From Nitrosospira sp. Nsp11 (GTDB lineage: Bacteria; Pseudomonadota; Gammaproteobacteria; Burkholderiales; Nitrosomonadaceae): a stretch of DNA of 64,000 bases. The notes under the pieces were generated by a model, which did not search any database, was not told the DNA's origin, and was given only the letters and a program-made list of their open reading frames with translations. Position 1 is the stretch's first letter; every line of letters begins with the position of its first letter. The DNA lies in contig NZ_FRBV01000007.1 in assembly GCF_900142705.1 (NCBI RefSeq), positions 1 to 64,000 of the forward strand. The letters run 5' to 3'. Below are positions 9,011 to 17,935 of this stretch, piece by piece. The translations under genes were made by a program, and so were the position numbers.

Positions 9011-10111
9011 TTAATTGTTGGATTTATCAAGCGAGGCCTGAAGCGCCATCAGAAATTTCATGTTTTCGTCGGGTTTGCCCACTGTGACGCGCAGGCAATT
9101 CTTCAATAGCGGGTGGTGCCCGTCAAGATTTTTGATCAATATTCCGCGCTCTTTAAGTCCCAGAAATACCCGATTGGCTTCATTCCCGTCACCCTCTCGA
9201 GTCACGCGGAACAAAATGAAATTCGCATCCGTCGGGAAAACCTTGATACCGTTCAGTGCCGCCAGCCGTTCACCCATTAACGAGCGTTCGGCTTTGATCG
9301 CTGTGGCCTGTTGCATCAGGACATCACGATGCTGCAATACCTTTTCCGCGATCAGTTGGGTGACAACGCCTACATTATACGGCAAACGCAATTTTTCAAG
9401 CTGTATCAACCATTCAGATCTTCCGGCCAGGAGTCCCAGCCTTAAACCCGCCAGCCCCAGCTTGGAAAGCGTGCGCATCAATAACAGATTGGGGTATTGC
9501 GCCAGCTTGCCCATAAAGCTTGCATCGGCGAAGACATGATAAGCCTCATCCACGACCACCACGCCAGGAGCAGCTTCAATAATACGTGAGATTGCTTCGC
9601 TGTCAAACAGGTTGCCAGTGGGGTTATTTGGATATGCAATAAAAATTACCGCTGGCTGGTGCTGCGCAATGGCGGCAAGCATCGCGTCCATATCAAGTGA
9701 AAAATCAGAATTTAACGGCACCCCTGCATATTTCATCCCGGCGAACACGGCAGTCATGCGAAACATGACAAAGGCGGGTTCGACACTCATCAACACTGCT
9801 CCAGGTCTGGCGAAGGCCAAAGCGATGATCTGGATGATCTCGTCCGAACCGTTACCTAGCATGATTTCCATACCTGGCGGGATCGAAAGTGCTTTCCGCA
9901 ATGCGTTTTTAAGTGAAGCAGCGCTCGCATCGGGATAACGGTTGATCGGCGCGCCGGCCGTGAGCCGTGAAATCTCTTCGCATAACTCGGGTGGAAGAGA
10001 ATAAGGATTCTCCATTGCGTCCAGCTTCACCATTCCGCTTGCAGGCGGTACGTGATAAGCGGAGAGCGCGAGGATCTCGGGCCGAATGATTTGATCGGGC
10101 GATGCTGGCAT
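9011..10111 (-). CDS. hisC: Histidinol-phosphate aminotransferase
   Basis: A PLP-dependent class I/II aminotransferase, 366 residues from the chosen ATG. The Schiff-base lysine is in [14 protein letters not shown]; the PLP-phosphate region [10 protein letters not shown] and the [11 protein letters not shown] motif are also visible. The N-terminus [20 protein letters not shown] is characteristic of betaproteobacterial HisC. The ATG at 10111 gives the usual family N-terminus; another in-frame ATG at 10156 would add 15 residues without similarity. It lies between hisD and hisB, 12 bp from the latter. Confidence 0.95.
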   Translation of the reverse strand: MPASPDQIIRPEILALSAYHVPPASGMVKLDAMENPYSLPPELCEEISRLTAGAPINRYPDASAASLKNALRKALSIPPGMEIMLGNGSDEIIQIIALAFARPGAVLMSVEPAFVMFRMTAVFAGMKYAGVPLNSDFSLDMDAMLAAIAQHQPAVIFIAYPNNPTGNLFDSEAISRIIEAAPGVVVVDEAYHVFADASFMGKLAQYPNLLLMRTLSKLGLAGLRLGLLAGRSEWLIQLEKLRLPYNVGVVTQLIAEKVLQHRDVLMQQATAIKAERSLMGERLAALNGIKVFPTDANFILFRVTREGDGNEANRVFLGLKERGILIKNLDGHHPLLKNCLRVTVGKPDENMKFLMALQASLDKSNN

Positions 10112-10190
10112 TTTTATATGACTCAGCTTCGATTTACGGCCGGCAGCATACGGCATACAGTATGGCTTGGCTCTGAAAGAATCCGTCGAA

Positions 10191-11507
10191 TCATTTCACG
10201 TCGACGCCATTCCTGATCCGATATTCCGCAGACATCGCATGGGCTTGCAAACCCTCTCCATGAGCCAGGATGGAAGCTATCGGACCTAATTTTGCCGCGC
10301 CCTGTTCCGACACCTTGATAATACTGCTACGTTTCTGAAAATCGTACACGCCTAACGGTGATGAGAAGCGTGCGGTACGAGAGGTGGGCAACACATGATT
10401 GGGGCCAGCGCAATAATCGCCGAGCGCTTCGGAAGTGTAACGGCCCAGGAAAATGGCGCCGGCATGCCTGATCTTTTCCAGCCATTTTTCCGGCTGTTCA
10501 ACCGATAGCTCAAGATGCTCCGGTGCGATATGGTTGGCTATGGCGCAGGCTTCGTCCAGATCTCGTACCTGGATCAACGCGCCACGGTCTTCCAGCGAAG
10601 CCCGTATTACCGCCTTGCGCGGCATCGCTTCCAGTTGGCGGGCAATACTTGCCGCTACCGCGTCGATAAAATCGGCATCGGGGGAGAGCAGGATCGCTTG
10701 CGCCAGCTCATCATGCTCCGCCTGTGAAAACAGATCCATGGCAATCCAGTCGGGATTTGTTTTGCCGTCACAAATCACCAGGATTTCTGAAGGTCCCGCT
10801 ATCATGTCTATGCCTACCATACCGAATACGCGGCGCTTAGCCGCTGCCACATACGCGTTGCCGGGGCCGACGATCTTGTCGACGTGCGGCACAGCCGAGG
10901 TGCCATAAGCCAGTGCGCCGACGGCTTGAGCGCCGCCAATGGTAAATATTCGCTCAACCCCGCAAATGGCTGCGGCAGCCAGCACGAGATCATTTATCTC
11001 GCCACCGGGGGTCGGTACGACCATGACGAGTTCGCCCACGCCTGCCACCTTGGCGGGAATTGCGTTCATCAGCACGGAGGAAGGATAAGACGCCTTGCCG
11101 CCTGGAACGTACAGGCCAACACGATCCAGCGGGGTTACTTTCTGGCCGAGGAGCGTACCGTCAGGTTCGATATAGCTCCAGGATTGTGCCAGCTGCTTTT
11201 CGTGGTAAGCGCGCACGCGCAATGCGGCTTGTTCCAGGGCCTCACGCTGATCTGCAGGCAGGTCTTGCAGGGCTTGTTGCACGCGTTGGCGGGGCAATTC
11301 GAGTGCCGCTGCCGAAACTGGATCCCAATTGTCGAAACGACGCGTATATTCCAGCAGGGCTTCATCACCCCGCTTCTTGATATCAACAAGAATGTCGGCG
11401 ACGGCTGCCTCCAGCTTCGCATCCTGGACGTTTTCAAAAGCCAGCAGTTCCGCTAGTGCTTCGTTGAAGCGGACATCGGTAGAGGACAGCCGTTTGATTT
11501 GAATCAT
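10191..11507 (-). CDS. hisD: Histidinol dehydrogenase
   Basis: A 438-residue zinc enzyme that oxidises histidinol to histidine in two NAD-dependent steps. The signature region includes [20 protein letters not shown] and [13 protein letters not shown]. Zinc ligands are expected from [12 protein letters not shown] and the C-terminal segment containing IAPEHLEL and GAIFLG. Length is normal. It follows hisG by 49 bp and precedes hisC. Confidence 0.97.
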   Translation of the reverse strand: MIQIKRLSSTDVRFNEALAELLAFENVQDAKLEAAVADILVDIKKRGDEALLEYTRRFDNWDPVSAAALELPRQRVQQALQDLPADQREALEQAALRVRAYHEKQLAQSWSYIEPDGTLLGQKVTPLDRVGLYVPGGKASYPSSVLMNAIPAKVAGVGELVMVVPTPGGEINDLVLAAAAICGVERIFTIGGAQAVGALAYGTSAVPHVDKIVGPGNAYVAAAKRRVFGMVGIDMIAGPSEILVICDGKTNPDWIAMDLFSQAEHDELAQAILLSPDADFIDAVAASIARQLEAMPRKAVIRASLEDRGALIQVRDLDEACAIANHIAPEHLELSVEQPEKWLEKIRHAGAIFLGRYTSEALGDYCAGPNHVLPTSRTARFSSPLGVYDFQKRSSIIKVSEQGAAKLGPIASILAHGEGLQAHAMSAEYRIRNGVDVK

Positions 11508-11556
11508 GGGAAGGCGCGTGGATTTATTGATTTTGACGTTTTTGCTAATTCATGCT

Positions 11557-12201
11557 TCATTTGATGATTGCCGCAGAGAAAGCTTCCAGCATTGGCTGTA
11601 TCGCTTCCCGCTTCAATTTCAGTGCTGCCTGATTGATGACCAGTCGCGCCGAAATCGGCATGATCTCTTCCACTGCCTTCAGATGGTTGGCCTTTAGCGT
11701 GCCACCGCTGGAAACCAGATCCACAATCGCGTCCGCCAATCCTACCAGCGGCGCGAGTTCCATCGAACCGTAGAGCTTGATAAGATCCACGTGCATGCCT
11801 TTTTCGGCAAAGTGTTCACGTGCTGTTTGTAAATATTTCGTTGCGACTCGCACTCGCGCTCGCCGGCTCACGGCCTCTTCGTAATTGAAATCATCGCGCA
11901 CCGCCACCATCATGCGGCAGCAGGCAATATTCAAGTCCAGCGGCTGATAAAGCCCTGCGCCGCCATGCTCCAGCAGTACGTCCTTTCCCGCGATGCCCAT
12001 ATCCGCGGCGCCGTACTGCACGTAAGTGGGTACATCCGAGGCTCGTACAATGATAAGCCGCACGTCACCACGATTGGTCGCAAGGATCAGCTTACGCGAC
12101 GTTTCAGGATCATCTAGCGCGACGATACCGGCTGCTTTCAACAACGGCGCAGTATCGTCAAAAATGCGGCCCTTGGAAAGGGCGATCGTAATGCTCGTCA
12201 T
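11557..12201 (-). CDS. hisG: ATP phosphoribosyltransferase, short form
   Basis: First and committed step of histidine synthesis. At 214 residues this is the short HisG form that lacks the C-terminal regulatory domain and in known systems needs the HisRS-like partner HisZ for activity and feedback inhibition. The N-terminus [18 protein letters not shown] and the PRPP-binding region [18 protein letters not shown] are visible. No hisZ lies in the window. In many betaproteobacteria murA directly precedes hisG; here murA lies about 39 kb away and hisG is preceded by a non-coding region. Confidence 0.95.
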   Translation of the reverse strand: MTSITIALSKGRIFDDTAPLLKAAGIVALDDPETSRKLILATNRGDVRLIIVRASDVPTYVQYGAADMGIAGKDVLLEHGGAGLYQPLDLNIACCRMMVAVRDDFNYEEAVSRRARVRVATKYLQTAREHFAEKGMHVDLIKLYGSMELAPLVGLADAIVDLVSSGGTLKANHLKAVEEIMPISARLVINQAALKLKREAIQPMLEAFSAAIIK

Positions 12202-12627
12202 GGAGGATTCTGCAAAGGCCTCATTTTAACCCAAAAGTGGCAAGCCGACGTTACCCGCAAAATATTCAACGAATAACCCCCTCAGGAATTCAAGCTGGTG
12301 CTTCGGCGAAATTCAAGTCAGCTGACAGATGCGGAGACCTACAAAGGTTTCGGTCCCTTAGAGAACAGAAAAACCGACGATAACAACCCGAGTGCGACCA
12401 TGCATGTAGCGCCACGCTATGGTGGTTCCCCGGCTTAGGTACTAGCTCTTCAATGCTTGGGCATGGTTGGGCCTGTACGGTCTTTACCTATGGGTGAAAA
12501 GGGATTCTGTCGTCGAATTACTCGCAATAACTCCTGGATAAAGAATTACCCAACCTTCGTTTTGAAGTTCCTATAAAAACTCCAAAACGAGAAAAAAAAG
12601 CCTTAATACCTTAAAAAAAATGTGGAC
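12202..12627. other. Non-coding region upstream of hisG and of the TTCACA array
   Basis: The 5' part should contain the hisG operon promoter (minus strand). I see no standard his leader peptide with consecutive His codons and no attenuator. The right part (about 12575-12620) is A-rich. No coding ORF is evident. Confidence 0.4.
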
Positions 12628-12764
12628 TTCACAATTTCTTCACAATTTCTTCACAATTTCATCACACTTAATTCTTGATACTTCACATCTTCTTCACAAG
12701 TACTTCACATTAAATTCACACTTACTTCACACTTACTTCACGTTTACTTCACATTTCCTTCACA
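12628..12764 (+). repeat. Thirteen-unit TTCACA array with 11-bp pitch
   Basis: Cores start at 12628, 12639, 12650, 12661 (ATCACA), 12672 (TTCTTG), 12682, 12693, 12704, 12715, 12726, 12737 (TTCACG), 12748 and 12759. Every step is 11 bp except one of 10 bp. Ten of the thirteen cores are exactly TTCACA, while the 5-bp spacers vary (ATTTC, CTTAC, AGTAC, TTAAA and others). Core conservation with variable spacers at about one helical turn suggests tandem binding sites on one DNA face rather than a plain minisatellite. Direct repeats at 11 bp are how PhoB/PhoP (OmpR-family) regulators bind. The array ends 66 bp before the porin-like ATG. Confidence 0.9.
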
Positions 12765-12830
12765 AAATACTTAGGAAGCGGAGTCGAAGTTGAAGTAAGA
12801 ATCCACAAAAAGTAAAAGCGAAAATAAAAA

Positions 12831-13955
12831 ATGCCACTAAAGTTTGGAACAAATAATAGCGTTAATAGAGGTTGGATAAGCGGTACTAAAAAACTTTTCG
12901 GTCTCTTTCTGTTTCTTGTGACAGCCTGTATGTCTTCTGCCGTACTTGCGAAAACAGACAGCGAGCTTAAGAAGAGGCTCGAAACCCTGGAAGCAAGGAT
13001 TCTGGAGTTGGAAGCGCGTTTGGAGAGTAAAGGGGGGCAAGGGGATCGAAATACCGTGAGCACAGATCACGGTGTCGGCAAGGAAAAATTACACGATACC
13101 GTGACGGTGCAGTCTTCTGCTTCGCCCGCGCAAACAGGTAACGAGTTCAAGAAGAAGCCGGAAGCCGTGGGAACAAAAGTTGCAAACGTGGAAAAACCGG
13201 TGGCGGGCGCAGGATGGCAGGATGCCGATGGTGGAGGTCACGGCCTTGACAGGAAAAAATTTCATGGTGGCGTGACCTTGAAGCAGGATGCGTTCTTTGG
13301 TTTTCAAACCATACTCGATGCAGAATATGAAGTCCTCGACAATATCGACTTCACTTTTTATAGCTGGCTATGGACGAGTCCCAATTTCGGCCGCAGCCGG
13401 GTGGTTTCCGGTCCGAACGGCACTCAGGTCGATGCTGGTGGTAACGGGCTGTGGACTGAGGTCGGCATGGGTCTGAATTTTCACTTTCTCAACCATGCAT
13501 TAAGTATCAATCCCCAGATAGGCATGCTGAACGGCGCCTTATTATCCAGCAAAATCGTCGGCAGGGGTATTCGGGCTGGGGAAGGCGTGGTGCCCAGTAT
13601 GACGATAAACTATAATGACGACCATTTTACCGGGCAGGCGTATCTTGCCTACTATATGGCTATCCGCGATGAGCGGGCCAGGGATTTCATCCATAACTGG
13701 ATCAGCCTCGGTGTCAAACCGGCGCTGTTCAATTTTAAAAATACACCGGTCAGTTCCGTAGGCGTTCACTGGGAGCATCTGCGATTCCATAAAGACAGGA
13801 TAGAAGGAAATACCGGGACGGTTTATAACTGGATAGGTCCCTATATCGAATTTGCGCTGCCTATGAATCTCGCCCTGCGCTTCGCGGCTGGTGCTGATCT
13901 CAAGGGAGACGTGTCCAAGGAATTCTATCAAGCCAGCATCAAGGTTCATTTCTAG
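12831..13955 (+). CDS. Predicted outer-membrane beta-barrel protein (DUF6733-like)
   Basis: The 374-residue product starts with a signal peptide (hydrophobic core LFGLFLFLVTACMSSAVLA, cleavage expected after AVLA near residue 40). A short coiled coil follows (about 42-68, KKRLETLEARILELEARLE), as in several trimeric or murein-associated outer-membrane proteins. The rest (about 140-374) alternates hydrophobic and polar residues in beta-strand style and ends in KVHF, the terminal Phe recognised by the BAM machinery. From memory the barrel resembles DUF6733, whose function is unknown. A substrate cannot be assigned. The ribosome-binding site is weak (A-rich). The gene sits 66 bp after the TTCACA array, which is the likely control region. 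Confidence 0.75.
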   Translation: MPLKFGTNNSVNRGWISGTKKLFGLFLFLVTACMSSAVLAKTDSELKKRLETLEARILELEARLESKGGQGDRNTVSTDHGVGKEKLHDTVTVQSSASPAQTGNEFKKKPEAVGTKVANVEKPVAGAGWQDADGGGHGLDRKKFHGGVTLKQDAFFGFQTILDAEYEVLDNIDFTFYSWLWTSPNFGRSRVVSGPNGTQVDAGGNGLWTEVGMGLNFHFLNHALSINPQIGMLNGALLSSKIVGRGIRAGEGVVPSMTINYNDDHFTGQAYLAYYMAIRDERARDFIHNWISLGVKPALFNFKNTPVSSVGVHWEHLRFHKDRIEGNTGTVYNWIGPYIEFALPMNLALRFAAGADLKGDVSKEFYQASIKVHF

Positions 13956-13958
13956 AGC

Positions 13959-14124
13959 TAGCAGCCTGTCGGACTTAAAGAATCGCAGCGAAAAAGTGAC
14001 TGGGTGAGGCCAGATTTTGAGGATTTGAAGGCCAATAGTTATTCTATTGGTCCAAAAAACAGCGAAATATCAAACCGGCCAGACGCTTTTGCAGCCGATT
14101 TCCTTTAAGTCCGACAGGCTACTA
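13959..14124. repeat. MITE-like inverted-repeat element, family B copy 1
   Basis: The left end TAGCAGCCTGTCGGACTTAA (from 13959) and the right end, whose complement reads TAGTAGCCTGTCGGACTTAA (to 14124), form long terminal inverted repeats that continue imperfectly for about 40 bp. The centre contains CCAATAGTTATTCTATTGG, itself a dyad. The same layout occurs at 52661-52834. It starts 3 bp after the stop codon of the barrel gene and has no coding capacity. It is probably a non-autonomous mobile element that may also act as a transcription terminator. Confidence 0.8.
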
Positions 14125-14445
14125 AAAGTGAATATGCGCACAGGAATGAGGATCCTTGACTTGTACTCCAGATGAATATGGGTATTACATCAGGATTGAC
14201 CCCCATCAGTATTCTGAAGCGAGCGCTGAAACACAATAGAAGTGTTGTTCCGCAATAGTATTGTATGCGTAGTCATACCGATGATGGTACAGGCATTGCC
14301 CGGCCATTGGCGGGCAAAAGGGTGGGAAAAGTGAGCGAATTGGCGTCGCCCAAGTGCAATCGGCGACCTGGTGCGCCAGGTCATTCTTTAACGTCCATGC
14401 CGAGATTACCGGTCTTGAGGCCGAACGGCAAATCGGGGAACTGAG
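14125..14445. other. Dyad-rich non-coding region before the relaxase-tail-like gene
   Basis: Three inverted repeats lie in 90 bp: TTGCCCG/CGGGCAA at 14296-14317 with an 8-nt loop, GTCGCC/GGCGAC at 14345-14367, and GACCTGG/CCAGGTC at 14365-14382 with a 4-nt loop. Dyads next to a mobilisation-type reading frame could be an origin-of-transfer remnant, but no nick-site consensus is recognisable. No gene is supported in this stretch. Confidence 0.45.
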
Positions 14446-14976
14446 ATGCAGGAGAAGATGGATTGTATGACAAGCGCCGAGTTGCGCGCCGTGATGGCAG
14501 AATTACGTCCGCCGGACGTATGCGATCTGGTGGAGCGCGACCACGAGGTATTGGCTGCCCGGCAGGCTCGCGATTCCTTATCAGAGCAATTGCGGCAGGC
14601 CAGAATGGACGTAATGAACGCGGAGCGTCAGATGGACAGCTGGAGATCTGCTCACCCCTTGCGGGCCAAGCTTCATGATTTCGGACTAATGCCGACCAGA
14701 TTTCTCGCCGAGCGCAACGAGATGAAGTCCGCAGCGGAAATAGAAGTACTGAAGCTGGTTCCACGTGTTCACGACGTTACTGAGTATGTAAGTAACATAG
14801 AGAACGAGGTCGAGGCTCGTATCCTGCTAGAGCAGGCGCCTGTGCGCGAGCGCATGGCCGAGTTGGAGCGTCTTGAGCGGCGGAAGGCTATGCGGGAACT
14901 GACCGAGCGGTGGCAAACACGGGAGTTGGGCAATACCCATTCAGTGTTTAAGCCCGGGATGAAAGCTTATGATTGA
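14446..14976 (+). CDS. Coiled-coil protein resembling the C-terminal part of MOBP/TraI-type relaxases
   Basis: A 176-residue hydrophilic, strongly helical product. From memory, segments such as SAELRAVMAELRPPDVCDLV, then WRSAHPLRAKLHDFGL, resemble the long coiled tail (LPD7-associated) of plasmid/ICE relaxases of the IncP TraI group. No nuclease domain, catalytic Tyr or three-histidine motif is present, so this is either a stand-alone relic of a truncated relaxase or an uncharacterised helical protein. The ATG at 14446 is preceded by an in-frame stop at 14416; a better internal start may be the Met at residue 8. It is isolated among housekeeping genes and lies 321 bp from repeat element B, which supports past insertion of mobile DNA. 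Confidence 0.5.
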   Translation: MQEKMDCMTSAELRAVMAELRPPDVCDLVERDHEVLAARQARDSLSEQLRQARMDVMNAERQMDSWRSAHPLRAKLHDFGLMPTRFLAERNEMKSAAEIEVLKLVPRVHDVTEYVSNIENEVEARILLEQAPVRERMAELERLERRKAMRELTERWQTRELGNTHSVFKPGMKAYD

Positions 14977-15082
14977 GGCGACGCCGGGAGTAGCCGGAGC
15001 GCCTTGCCGAATTGTTGCGCAAAACCGCCCGGAAAGGTAGTACAGAGACAGCTCGGTTTGAACTGGGACGCTCCTTCCTTTT

Positions 15083-16543
15083 CTATATATGAATCGCGCG
15101 TTTATCCACGCTCAGCGCCGCCTCGTGCAATACTTCGGAAAGCGAGGGATGGGCATGAACGATGCGCGCAATATCTTCACTGCTGGCCGCGAATTCCATT
15201 GCGACCACCGCTTCGGCAATCATCTCTGAAACGTAGGGACCGATCATGTGGATGCCCAGGATGCGGTCGGTGTTCGCGTCAGTCAGTACTTTGACGAAGC
15301 CACCTGTCTCTCCGAGCGCGCGTGCACGACCGTTAGCCATGAAGGGGAACTGTCCCGCCTTATATTGAACGCCTCCCGCTTTCAGTTCCTGCTCGGTTTT
15401 GCCCACCCAGGCAATTTCCGGTGAGGTATAAATTACCCAGGGGACCGTATCGAGATTCACGTGTCCAGCCTGACCCGCAATGGTCTCGGCAACCGCGACA
15501 CCTTCCTCGGAAGCCTTATGCGCCAGCATGGGCCCGCGCACCACGTCACCCACAGCATATATATTCGGGAGGTTGGTACGGCAATTGCTGTCTACTTCAA
15601 TATAACCCCGCTTATCCAGCTTCAGCCCGATATTTTCCGCGCCCAATTCAGCCGTATTGGGAACGCGTCCCACCGCGACAATCAGTTTATCCACTTCGAG
15701 TTTTTGTGAGATCCCCTGTATGTCCTCTGCGTCTGCGTACTCAACGGTGATACTTTTTTCACCCGTTTTGATCCCGCTTATCTTGATACCTGTTTTTATC
15801 ACCAGGCCTGATTCTCGGGTGAAGATTTTTCGCGCCTCCTTCGCCACTTGCTCGTCGGCGGCCATGAGAAACCCGGGCAGCGCTTCAAGAATGGTGACTT
15901 CCGAACCGAGCCTCCGCCATAGACTGCCCATTTCGAGGCCAATCACGCCCCCGCCGATGACGCCCAGTCGTCCCGGCGCTTCTTTCATCGCCAGTGCACC
16001 CGTGTTATCCAGTATTCGCTCATTGTCCACGGGTGCGAACGGCAGCGTGCGCGGGGTTGAACCCGTGGCGATGATGACGTGTTTTGCCTCGATGGCCTCC
16101 GTCTGGTCCCCATTCTTCACCTCGATCTGCCAAAGACTATGGTTGCCACTAGCGTCTTTGCCGCTCTTGAGCAAGGTGCCATGCCCGTGCATTGACGCGA
16201 CTTTATTTTTTTTGAGCAGCATGGCCACGCCGCCGGTGAAGCCTGCGACAATCTTGTCCTTGCGAGACATCATTACCGGGATGTCCACCGACAAACCCTC
16301 GATCCTGATTCCATGAGCAGAGAATTTATGGGCGGCACGTTCATAATTTTCCGATGATTCAAGGAGCGCCTTCGATGGGATGCAGCCCACATTCAGGCAG
16401 GTTCCACCAAGGCTGGGCTTGCCCTGCGGATTTTTCCACTCATCTATACATACGGTATTGAGCCCTAACTGGGCGCAACGGATTGCCGCGACGTAGCCGC
16501 CAGGGCCCGCGCCGATTACTGCGACGTCAAAAAGTTGGGACAT
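15083..16543 (-). CDS. lpdA: Dihydrolipoamide dehydrogenase (E3)
   Basis: A 486-residue flavoprotein disulfide reductase that reoxidises the lipoamide of 2-oxoglutarate dehydrogenase. The FAD-binding [20 protein letters not shown] starts near residue 8. The redox pair is Cys49/Cys54 in [13 protein letters not shown]. The NAD-binding [20 protein letters not shown] and second FAD motif [16 protein letters not shown] follow, and the dimer-interface His-Glu pair is in [15 protein letters not shown]. It lies 72 bp after sucB in a sucA-sucB-lpdA operon, so it is the E3 dedicated to OGDH. It may also serve pyruvate dehydrogenase. Confidence 0.97.
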   Translation of the reverse strand: MSQLFDVAVIGAGPGGYVAAIRCAQLGLNTVCIDEWKNPQGKPSLGGTCLNVGCIPSKALLESSENYERAAHKFSAHGIRIEGLSVDIPVMMSRKDKIVAGFTGGVAMLLKKNKVASMHGHGTLLKSGKDASGNHSLWQIEVKNGDQTEAIEAKHVIIATGSTPRTLPFAPVDNERILDNTGALAMKEAPGRLGVIGGGVIGLEMGSLWRRLGSEVTILEALPGFLMAADEQVAKEARKIFTRESGLVIKTGIKISGIKTGEKSITVEYADAEDIQGISQKLEVDKLIVAVGRVPNTAELGAENIGLKLDKRGYIEVDSNCRTNLPNIYAVGDVVRGPMLAHKASEEGVAVAETIAGQAGHVNLDTVPWVIYTSPEIAWVGKTEQELKAGGVQYKAGQFPFMANGRARALGETGGFVKVLTDANTDRILGIHMIGPYVSEMIAEAVVAMEFAASSEDIARIVHAHPSLSEVLHEAALSVDKRAIHI

Positions 16544-16615
16544 ATTTTCACTTATAAAAAAACAGGGTACAGGAGGAATGCGTAGCGCTTATGAAATTGC
16601 GGCTTGCCTGGCGTC

Positions 16616-17920
16616 TCAGGCTTCCAGTAACGGGCTCATGGGATATTCCAAAGCCTCTTTCATCGCCACTAAAGAGAGTACCGCTTCACGTCCGTCGATG
16701 ATACGGTGGTCGTAGGAAAGCGCGAGATAACACATCGGACGAATCACTACCTGTCCATTCTCGGCTACTGGCCGCTCCTTCGTGGCATGGATACCCAGAA
16801 TCGCGCTCTGGGGGGGATTGATAATGGGTGTTGAAAGCATCGAGCCGAATATGCCGCCATTGGTGATGGAGAAGGTGCCGCCCGTCAGCTCTTCCATCGT
16901 TAATTTGCCATCAAGGGCGCGCTTGCCGAAGTCTGCGATCTGCCTTTCAATCCCCGCCTGTGACAAAGCGTCCGCATTTCGAATGATGGGAACCACCAAC
17001 CCGCGCGGACTGCTTACCGCGATGCCTATGTCGTAATAGCCGTGATAGACGATGTCATTTCCATCCACGGATGCATTGACGACAGGAAATTTTTTCAACG
17101 CCGCTACCGCCGCCTTGACAAAAAACGACATGAGGCCAAGCTTGATGCCGTGCTCTTTTTCAAAACTCGTCTTGTAGCGGGCGCGCAGTTCCATTATCGC
17201 TTGCATGTTCACTTCGTTGAACGTGGTAAGTATCGCGGCGGTGGATTGGGACTGAACGAGTCGTTCGGCGATACGCGCCCGCAACCGGGACATCGCCACC
17301 CGTTGTTCGGGTCTGTCACCCGCAAGCGCGGGTGCGGCTGTCGCGGACGGTGCCATAGTCGTGGTTGAAGGTGCAGGTGCAGGAGTTGCCGAAGGGGCGC
17401 GGCCTGCCGGTGACGGCGAGGGAGAAGGCGCGCCAGAGGGCGAAGGTTTCTTTTCCACATGGGCCGCCACGTCCTCTCTCGTAATTCGGCCATCGCGTCC
17501 GCTACCTTTAATCGAGCTGATTTCACCCACATCAAGATTTGCCTGCGCCGCCAAATGTTGCGCGGCCGGCATCATCGTCGGGGCTGCCGCAACAGCGGAG
17601 GTGGCCTCGGGAGCGAATGTCACGCTTGAGGAAGCAGACTCCGCCGCCGCATCTGGAGCCGCTTTGGTTTCGGCTGGAACCGCCTCGGTGTCTATGGTGG
17701 CGATGATCTCGCCGCCTGCTACTATCGTCCCGTCGCCCTTGACGATTTTGGCCAATACGCCAGCGGCCGGCGCCGGTAACTCCATCACGACTTTATCTGT
17801 TTCGACATCAATCAGATTCTCGTCTCTATCAACATGTTCGCCTTCTTTTTTATGCCAGGAAAGCAATGTGGCTTCCGCCACGGATTCGGATAAAACCGGA
17901 ACTTTGACATCGACGAGCAT
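16616..17920 (-). CDS. sucB: Dihydrolipoyllysine succinyltransferase (OGDH E2)
   Basis: The 434-residue E2 of the 2-oxoglutarate dehydrogenase complex. One N-terminal lipoyl domain carries the lipoylated Lys43 ([13 protein letters not shown]). A long Ala/Pro/Ser-rich linker and the E3/E1-binding domain ([20 protein letters not shown], about 118-157) follow, then a second Pro/Ala linker and the catalytic domain with [14 protein letters not shown] near the C-terminus. The ATG is preceded by GGAAGA at good spacing. It is 15 bp downstream of sucA. Confidence 0.97.
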   Translation of the reverse strand: MLVDVKVPVLSESVAEATLLSWHKKEGEHVDRDENLIDVETDKVVMELPAPAAGVLAKIVKGDGTIVAGGEIIATIDTEAVPAETKAAPDAAAESASSSVTFAPEATSAVAAAPTMMPAAQHLAAQANLDVGEISSIKGSGRDGRITREDVAAHVEKKPSPSGAPSPSPSPAGRAPSATPAPAPSTTTMAPSATAAPALAGDRPEQRVAMSRLRARIAERLVQSQSTAAILTTFNEVNMQAIMELRARYKTSFEKEHGIKLGLMSFFVKAAVAALKKFPVVNASVDGNDIVYHGYYDIGIAVSSPRGLVVPIIRNADALSQAGIERQIADFGKRALDGKLTMEELTGGTFSITNGGIFGSMLSTPIINPPQSAILGIHATKERPVAENGQVVIRPMCYLALSYDHRIIDGREAVLSLVAMKEALEYPMSPLLEA

Positions 17921-17935
17921 GATTCTTCCTTTGGC

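Noticed and set aside
12202-12540. Histidine leader attenuator before hisG
   Set aside because: No short ORF with consecutive His codons and no terminator/antiterminator pair was seen.
12628-12764. CRISPR array
   Set aside because: Repeats are 6 bp with 5-bp spacers, far too short; no cas genes are nearby.
15657-16316. 219-codon plus-strand reading frame
   Set aside because: Antisense to lpdA; Ser/Pro-rich composition is typical of a mirror frame.
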